A DNA stretch of 64,000 nt, from positions 1,999,501-2,063,500 of the forward strand of contig VCAZ01000035.1 of the NCBI GenBank assembly GCA_005784505.1. Direction: 5' to 3'. The position numbers and the translations under genes are program-made. Below the pieces are notes generated by a model. The model was given only the letters and a program-made list of their open reading frames with translations. It did not search any database and was not told where the DNA came from. This DNA comes from Bagarius yarrelli. Taxonomy: Eukaryota > Chordata > Actinopteri > Siluriformes > Sisoridae. Shown here one piece after another: positions 58,361 to 64,000 of this stretch. The stretch's first letter is position 1; every line of letters begins with the position of its first letter.

Positions 58361-58706
58361 ATCAATAAAAACTTAAATATTCTGGGGATATTTGCACAGT
58401 GAATATAACATAAAACTGATACATTAGCAGAAGTAGTAATTTGCCTGAATATAATTTTAAAACCACAAAGCAGATTTACAGGAATTTATATATACATTTA
58501 GAATATATATTATAAATTTACGTTTATCCCCTGAAGTGATACTATTATTTTTGATAAACTTAATATAGACTCTTCATCTAAATTAATAATTAAACACTGT
58601 TTCTGTAGTCTCATTCTACCGGATATGACATTGATGTGGCTCACACCTAATTCATGTTTAGCCCCTTCCTACATAGTTACTCTGTTCCTTATGGACTGAA
58701 ACTTAC

Positions 58707-58915
58707 TGTCCATCGGGTTGATGTAGTCCGGGAGGTGAACAGCGGCGGCGGCGGCAGCGGCGGCAGCAGCAGTGGTGCAGTGGTGGACCCAGCGGCAATC
58801 AGATCTCCATATGGACTCCGGTGACTCGCCATCAGGTGGTAGTAATCAGCTGAGTTGGCTCCAGGGGGAGGGGGAAGACCGAATAGCCCACGCTCTTTAA
58901 GGTGCTCATGGGCAA
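58707..58915 (-). CDS. gli2: gli2 exon with apparent 1-nt frameshift in alanine-coding repeat
   Basis: The acceptor is CCTTCAACAG and the donor A|GTAAGTTTC. The exon opens in frame with VAHEHLKERGLFGLPPPPG and continues through DYYHLM and SPYGDLIAAG, as in other Gli2 proteins. From about 58775 downward the sequence is a GCC/GCT-type repeat. The entry frame reads it as a leucine/proline run. The frame demanded by the family at the exon end (VHLPDYINPMD) reads the same repeat as alanines. The exon is 209 nt. Both flanking junction phases require 210 or 207, so one base is missing or two are extra. In the entry frame a stop (TGA) follows early in the next exon. A sequencing or assembly slip in the GC-rich repeat is the simplest explanation. 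Confidence 0.9.
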
Positions 58916-59164
58916 CTGTTGAAGGTATGAGAGAGATGAACAGAAAGAAAGAGTAGAATTTGTTATCATGTAGTATCATTTTACATGATAACAAAACTTA
59001 CTAAATTGTTAGGACTTACCCGCACGTCTACAAAGGTACAAGCATCAAGAATTTGTTATAATTAATATACAATAATATGAAATCACTTTAAATGCTAAAA
59101 AGCTTGTAGAAGCAGTTATTTAAATAAAAACATAACACCACTACAACTAAAACTATAATTAAAA

Positions 59165-59530
59165 TAATAGAATAAGAATAATTTGGTATTTTGGTAAGGG
59201 CCTCACGATACGATACAGATAACTATACATGGGTAACGATACAATATATCACGATATATTGCAATACATACATATTATAATAATTTGTAAAAAATAAAAC
59301 AAATAACAAAAGATACGACAAATCCAAACCTGGACGTTTGTTTCTGAAACAATAGCCGTATGTGTCAGTGACAACTACAGGAGCGGAGGAGAAAGTCGTT
59401 TGACACACACAGGGTTTTAATTAGATATTCACAGGAATCTAAATCAGTTTAAAGAGTAATTTAGATATGTATCGGTACTAGAGGTTGGAATATTAATACA
59501 CTATCATGAAAAAATTAATAAGCCCTAACA
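59165..59530 (+). mobile_element. TATCG-rich hAT-like MITE, copy 1
   Basis: It has GGCCTCACGATACGATACAG, then GTGTCAGTGACAACTACAGG, GATATGTATCGGTACTAGAG, and an end AATAAGCCCTAAC. Copy 2 in the same orientation is at 60841-61970. Confidence 0.7.
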
Positions 59531-59539
59531 ATGGGCAGT

Positions 59540-59785
59540 GAGTGGGGGTAATAGTGGCTCAAATGGTTAAGGTGATAAGTTGTTGGATTGGAAGACCAGG
59601 AAGACCTGGGTTCAAGCCCCATCACTGCCAGTCAGCCACTGTTGGGACCTTGAGCAAGACCCTTAACCCCTTCTTGCTCCAGGGGGGCTGTATCATAGCT
59701 GACCCTGTGCTCTAACCCCAACCTACTAAGGTGAGATATGTCAAGAAAAAATTTCACTGTGGTGAAAAGTATATGGGACAAAATA
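59540..59785 (+). mobile_element. DANA-like tRNA SINE with (AAT)n tail
   Basis: It has GTGGCTCAAATGGTTAAGG, GGGTTCAAGCCCC, GGGGCTGTATCATAGCTGAC and TTTCACTGTGGTGAAAAG. An (AAT)n tract at 59796-59833 follows as the tail. This SINE family is distinct from families A and B. Confidence 0.9.
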
Positions 59786-59794
59786 AAGACATTA

Positions 59795-59834
<40 letters not shown>

Positions 59835-60892
59835 TAAAATTGGATATGGACATTTTTTTTAAAAAAATTGTGAGTTGTACTTGTTGCAAAACCTTGGCCT
59901 TAATATAGTCTAGACGGGATAGACATTTAGAGTTGAATGGCTAGATAGGGTGCCAATACTTTGTCATAATCAGCCCATGTATTTATATATTTTTTTGTTA
60001 CTATAGAGCTTCTGTTAACATTTTTCCAGCCCAGTATGACATTTAATATTCGATCTGTTGCATTTGCTTAAGGTGACTCATTTTCGGTAAATCGCCTAAA
60101 CAGACGCAATGGGGACTTTTTTCACGCAACTTTTAATCACAGTTGGATTCTTTAATTTGTTGGAAATGATGTCATGCTCTCTGCTTTACTGCTGCACTTG
60201 ATTTTGGTCTGTCTGGGTCGTATGGAGTCTCATGTCACATGCATTCCTCTCTGCTCCTTTAATAGCTTATTACTTAGACTATATTCTTCCTCAGTTTGTC
60301 GCATTAAATAAAAGCATTTGCCAAATGAATAAATGAAAAAAAATAATCATAACAGTCAAGTTTACACAGAGCCGTCCAGTGGAAGCGAGGAAGAAAGAGG
60401 AGACTCGCATCTTCGGAGCTATGACAGCAATGCGCTGTTAACATCTGCACTTAGTAAAGCTCGGTTAAAAGTGTCAGGGGCAATAAGAGTGTGAAGACCA
60501 AATCTGCTTTACACACACACACACCTGGTCATACAGACCATGAACACAGCTTGCCATATGGTTTAGATTTGCATACAGTTAAAGTGTATTGGCAATATGG
60601 AGCTCCTGCTGTGTCCATACAGACATGCATGTGTTTCAGTATGTGAGACGTATGTTTGTATATGTGTGGGAACGTATTGTGTGCCTCGTTGAAAAACTGA
60701 TTTCCCAGGATTAAGAGTGTTTAAACTGCAGTGTCTGAATCTTTTGCTTCTGTATGAAGTATTGTGGCAAAAAAAAAAAAAAAAAAAAATTGGGGAACCC
60801 CATTGCAGAATTCTGCAGCACTTTAGAACAACACACAAACTAGGGCTGTGTATTAGCAAGGGCCTTACAATGCCATACATATACATCTCGAG

Positions 60893-61045
60893 GAAGTGGT
60901 GGCTTTGTGGTTAAGGTGTTGGACTGATACCAAAACAGCCAGGGTTAGATTCCCAACACCACCACCATCTTTAACCCCCAATTGCTTAGTTGTATAAAAG
61001 AGTTGCTCTGGATAAGGGCGTCTGCCAAATACTGTAAATGTATTG
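60893..61045 (+). mobile_element. tRNA-derived SINE (family A), inserted in hAT-like MITE
   Basis: It has GTGGTGGCTTTGTGGTTAAG and AAGGGCGTCTGCCAAATACT. Confidence 0.92.
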
Positions 61046-61150
61046 CATCTTAAAAATGTAAAACAATCCTCTAAAAATGCAACAAGTATTTTTTTCCGCC
61101 ATGCTTGGTTAAAGGGTAAAGGAGGCTTATTTCTCACATAGACTCTACAG

Positions 61151-61560
61151 CAGGGGTCCCCAACCCAAAACCCCCCAAATTGTGGTTAAAATTATAGTTA
61201 TTGGTCATTCACTAGTCTTTCGGATCTTATTTTAAAAAAACACTGTTTCTGCACTCGCCTCACCACCGCACTTGACTCTCGCACGTATCAGCGAAACAAG
61301 CTAACCCTTGAGTTCACATCAGAGCTTTTTCAGGAAGGAACGAGTAGACGATGGGACAGCAGAAAGGCCAGAGACCTTCAGAAAAAAGAAAGCTGCATTT
61401 AAAAAAAAATACCAAGATTCCTACCTGTTATTGTAATTACCTAATATAAAGTTTAATTATTGCAGTCAGATGACATACTATGAGCTGAGAAAGCTTTTTG
61501 TTACTGGAACCCCCGCGCCTCCACCCGTTCCATGGAAAACCGCGTGGTTGGGGACCGCTA
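61151..61560. mobile_element. hAT-type MITE with perfect 8-bp target duplication
   Basis: CTCTACAG at 61143-61150 is repeated exactly at 61561-61568. The element starts CAGGGGTCCCCAACC and ends GGTTGGGGACCGCTA, inverted copies at 12 of 15 bases. At 410 bp with no ORF, it is non-autonomous. Confidence 0.93.
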
Positions 61561-61607
61561 CTCTACAGTACAGTGAAAATTAGGGTCAGAGCACAGGATC
61601 AGCTATA

Positions 61608-61752
61608 ATACAGCACCCCTCGAGCAGGAAGGGTTAAAAGGCTTCCCCTAAGGACCCAACCGTAGCAGACTGGCAGCAGGGCTTGAAACCATGTCTTTCT
61701 GGCCGTCCAAACAACAACTCAGTGCCTTAACCTTTTGAGCCACCACTGCTAC
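61608..61752 (-). mobile_element. tRNA SINE fragment
   Basis: It has GGACCCAACCGTAGCAGAC and CAGTGCCTTAACCTTTTGAG. It resembles the fragment at 46780-46872. Confidence 0.8.
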
Positions 61753-62904
61753 CTCTGAGACAATAGCTGAATGTGTCAGTAAGAAATACAGGAGCAGTTA
61801 AAGTTATTTGACACACAGAGGGTTAAAAAAATATTACCACAAACATTTAAATCAGATTAAAATGTCATTTAAATATGTTTCGATACTAGAGGTTCGAATA
61901 TCGATACGCTATCAGGAAACATATATCACGATATTTAGATGAATCGATATTTTTGCATAGCTCTGACTTGAAACATTCAAATGGTCATTAAATGATGTAG
62001 GATTAAAATTTAACGTTGTAAATTGTCCTAAAGTTAAAATACCCTCCTCTATCTCTTTTTCTGCTCCTATCCAGCTTTATTGCTGTCAGAATCTCTTTAA
62101 GTTTTAAAGCACAGACCCATTACTGTCGACAGACTGTAAAAGCTGATTTATTTGCTATTTGGCCTGTTCACCTGTTGTTGTAATTCAGCACTGGAGACAG
62201 AAGTGTCAGTGAGAGAGAACGCTTAACGGCCTGCATGCTTTGTACTTGTTTTCAGCACCTTCCAAAAGGTATAAAAGACCTTCAAAGGGAAACAATCTCA
62301 AAGTTCTACTAGTTGTATGTATGTATGTATGTATATGGGGAAAAAAGCCTCTGGTGGTAAATGGATTTGATACATACATAGAATTGGATGTAAACTGGCT
62401 GCAACCAAATTGTAACGTATTCCGAGGACTTGGACAACAAACTTACCATGGAACTTGATAAACTTTAAGAAAAGTAATTCCAGCTAGACTACAGCAAAAC
62501 AATATAAACTGGACTTAAATATCTACACCATATCTAAGCTGAGATGAATTAAATTAAATCCAGATCTAAATTAAATTGAATTAAAACTACAACCGAACTG
62601 AACTGAAATCAGTTACACCACAACAAATCCAAACTAAACTGGAATAGAAATATCTTCAATTTGACAAAAGGTAACTGATTAAAACTGAATGCAGCCACAT
62701 TACAACATCACTGAATCAACCGGAATTTAAATGAAACTGTTTACACTGCAACAGAACTGAAGAGAATTACATTTATTTCCAGCCCGACTAAATTTAATTT
62801 GACGTAAAATATTTACATTATGACAGAACTGAAGTAAATTACATTAAAACCAGCTGCATGAAAACATTGCCAAATTAAATTAAACTAAAACATCTCAGTT
62901 TACA

Positions 62905-63545
62905 TATGTAACCATGGTTCCCTGAGGAAATAAAGCGATGCATAGAGACGCTTTTGGGATACCCGCCCTCTAACAACCTTTGGCCAGGAGGAACGTGTTG
63001 GAACCATCCAATCGAAAAGCATTACGCCACGGTCGGGTCATCGACCAGGAAGTAATGCTATATAAACACGCATTGTGCTGTTTCGGCTTCTTAGGGAGAA
63101 TAATGGTCTGCGGACTTGTCTTCTTCCCTGGAGTTCCTGGTTGTGGTCTCCTGTCTCCTGTTCCTGTCTCAGTGGAGCATGGGTAGCAATAGTGCGTTTT
63201 TGCACCAAGTGATATGAGGAACTTGCTTTGTGGGAACGCTTTGGCCTGCATCCACTTCGACCTGTCATCTTGGTGGCCCTATGAGACAGGATCTTCAGCA
63301 GCTCTGCTTGGTATGCCTGTACATGGCCATTGCATGTGGGCATACAGGCGTCCAACTTACTCTTTGAGAAAACATTGCTACTCTTGGCTGGCCAGCTTTC
63401 TTTTTCTAGCCCAGGTACTGCTCAGGGTACAACCTCCACAAGCTTCTCAAATGCTTGAAAGGCAACACTCCCAAAAGGCCAAAGGTTATAACAGGGCGTT
63501 CCTAAAGCGCTTCAACGCAGCTCGAGTTCCTGAAGGAGTAACCAG
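62905..63545. mobile_element. unclassified dispersed repeat (ATGGTTCCCTGAGG end)
   Basis: It opens ATATGTAACCATGGTTCCCT followed by GAGGAAATAAAGCGATGC, a start seen in dispersed repeats of carp-like and catfish-like genomes. It is GC-richer than its flanks. No conserved protein frame was found, and the right border is not defined. Confidence 0.5.
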
Positions 63546-63609
63546 CTAGACTATAACAGAAGCAAACTGGATGGCAACTTGCTCTACAAAAGTAAACTAA
63601 ATTGTACAT

Positions 63610-63762
63610 CGGTTAAGACATTGGACTGCTAACCGGTAAGACTGTGGGTTCAATTCCCAGCAAGTTACCCCTACTTGGCTCATAACCCACAAATGTTTAG
63701 TAATATAAATGAGGTAGAAAAAGAAAAGTCTGGATAAGTACTGCTAAATCCAGAAATGTAAA
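63610..63762 (+). mobile_element. tRNA-derived SINE with 7-bp target duplication
   Basis: TGTACAT at 63603-63609 and 63763-63769 flank it. The B box GGGTTCAATTCCC is intact and the tail is degenerate. It ends about 70 bases below the first gli2 exon in the window. Confidence 0.85.
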
Positions 63763-63839
63763 TGTACATAATTGTAAAAACATAACAATACAGAGTTCTG
63801 TCTGTGAGTGAGTGTGTGTTTCTGTATGTCGACACTCAC

Positions 63840-64000
63840 CATCGGCAGGGCTGAGCCCACGGGCCGCTGAGATCATGGAAAGTGTTGGGCTGCCATGGAC
63901 AGAGCGCAGGTAGTGCTCCACATGGGGTGAGACGTAAGGGTGAGGAGGACTGAAGGGCGACTCAGCCGGGCCACCTGGTGACAGCCGGATCAGAGATATA
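63840..64000 (-). CDS. gli2: gli2 exon (first in window, partial at right edge)
   Basis: This exon runs off the window edge. The first in-window base completes a codon, then the frame gives a proline- and serine-rich stretch followed by HYLRSVHGSPTLSMISAARG and LSPAD, a conserved pre-zinc-finger block of Gli2/Gli3 in the N-terminal regulatory region. The donor is GATG|GTGAGTG just below 63840. The exon ends one base into a codon, and that base joins TT of the next exon to make valine (PAD-V-AHEH). The upstream acceptor lies outside the window. Confidence 0.93.

Larger units (their letters stand above)
51402..58706 (-). other. gli2: gli2 intron (58706-51402): repeats plus candidate conserved elements
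   Basis: This is the largest intron in the window. It contains a DNA-transposon-type repeat carrying three SINEs (about 52080-53165), a long SINE at 53787-54122, further SINEs, a fold-back element at 57005-57267, and three low-repeat stretches (53215-53560, 54985-55140, 55300-55560) with homeobox, POU and nuclear-receptor-like motifs. The segment 55950-56700 is A-rich and plain, and 57280-58240 shows nothing recognisable. Confidence 0.85.
60841..61970 (+). mobile_element. TATCG-rich hAT-like MITE, copy 2, split by three insertions
   Basis: The left part (TAGGGCTGTGTATTAGCAAG at 60841-60890) and right part (GACAATAGCTGAATGTGTCA to TTTGCATAGCTCTGA at 61755-61970) match copy 1. A SINE (60893-61045), a hAT-type MITE (61151-61560) and a SINE fragment (61608-61752) fill the middle. 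Confidence 0.7.
58916..63839 (-). other. gli2: gli2 intron (63839-58916): transposon-rich
   Basis: This intron holds two copies of a TATCG-rich hAT-like element (59165-59530 and a broken one at 60841-61970), a DANA-like SINE, several tRNA SINEs, a hAT-type MITE with exact 8-bp target duplication, an (AAT)n tract, and a 63-kb repeat beginning near 62905. The stretch 60100-60720 shows no recognisable repeat and no coding signal. Confidence 0.85.
29197..64000 (-). other. gli2: gli2 gene span (5' end outside window), 11 coding exons
   Basis: Gli2 is the main Hedgehog-responsive transcription factor. It is held by SUFU, traffics through the primary cilium, is phosphorylated by PKA, and activates or represses GACCACCCA-type sites in the nucleus. 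The coding exons on the minus strand are 63840-64000 (partial), 58707-58915, 51200-51401, 47047-47236, 42917-43027, 40166-40303, 36597-36746, 36169-36333, 33863-34147, 31609-31936 and 29197-31463. All ten donors read GT and all acceptors AG, and phases match at every junction except for one net frameshift inside 58707-58915. Visible coding length is about 4,206 nt, so roughly 180 N-terminal residues are missing to the right. Assignment to Gli2 rests on the C-terminal motifs SRLTTPRNS and SKFLNMMS, the segment PVQWNEVSSGTV, the pre-finger segment STVNPV..KRSKVKTE, and finger 2 and 3 wording. Gli3 has a different final residue set, and Gli1 ends quite differently. The gli2a/gli2b question is unresolved. 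Confidence 0.95.

Noticed and set aside
58741..58775. A small intron or alternative donor that would restore the frame in the alanine repeat
   Set aside because: No GT-AG pair of workable size is present inside the repeat, and the exit donor A|GTAAGT is strong and fits the next exon's phase.
62905..63545. Coding exon or endogenous retrovirus
   Set aside because: Open frames on both strands are short, and no gag, pol or env signature or LTR pair is visible. The opening words match a dispersed repeat.

Overview
The window is vertebrate nuclear DNA, and almost certainly teleost. It is AT-rich, intron-bearing, full of long dinucleotide and tetranucleotide microsatellites, and carries many tRNA-derived SINEs of types common in otophysan fishes (catfish, characins, carps). 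A catfish-like genome is my best guess. That rests on repeat flavour only and is not proven.

One protein-coding gene is supported, on the minus strand: the Hedgehog-pathway zinc-finger transcription factor Gli2. Eleven coding exons are visible, from a partial exon running off the right edge (63840-64000) to the terminal exon with the stop codon (29197-31463). Together they give about 4.2 kb of coding sequence, or about 1,400 residues. Compared with the roughly 1,580 residues of mammalian GLI2, only about the first 180 residues, the 5' UTR and the promoter lie outside the window. All five C2H2 zinc fingers, the SYGHLS SUFU-binding motif, six RRxS PKA-type sites and the acidic C-terminal activation motif are present. 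The C-terminus (SRLTTPRNS, then ESKFLNMMS) separates it from Gli3 and Gli1. I cannot say whether it is the gli2a or gli2b co-orthologue.

Layout: 1-28.4 kb is downstream, gene-poor DNA. It holds microsatellites, a 0.7-kb polypyrimidine tract, a 161-base hairpin around (TA)n, an AT-rich minisatellite, L2-type LINE fragments, SINEs, hAT-type MITEs, and several GC-balanced low-repeat blocks that look like conserved regulatory elements. Below the stop codon, 28.4-29.2 kb is probably the 3' UTR. From 29.2 to 64 kb the gli2 exons alternate with introns holding more of the same repeats, including nested transposon stacks.

Two gene-level points deserve attention. First, the exon at 58707-58915 is one base short of the frame (209 nt where 210 or 207 is expected), at a GC-rich alanine-coding repeat. 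Either this is a sequence error or the allele is truncated before the zinc fingers. Second, the acceptor of the zinc-finger exon at 36597-36746 sits directly on a (GT)n tract with no pyrimidine tract, and that exon is 150 nt, so skipping it would keep the frame. No new enzymatic, defence or mobile system was found. The rest is ordinary fish intergenic and intronic sequence.
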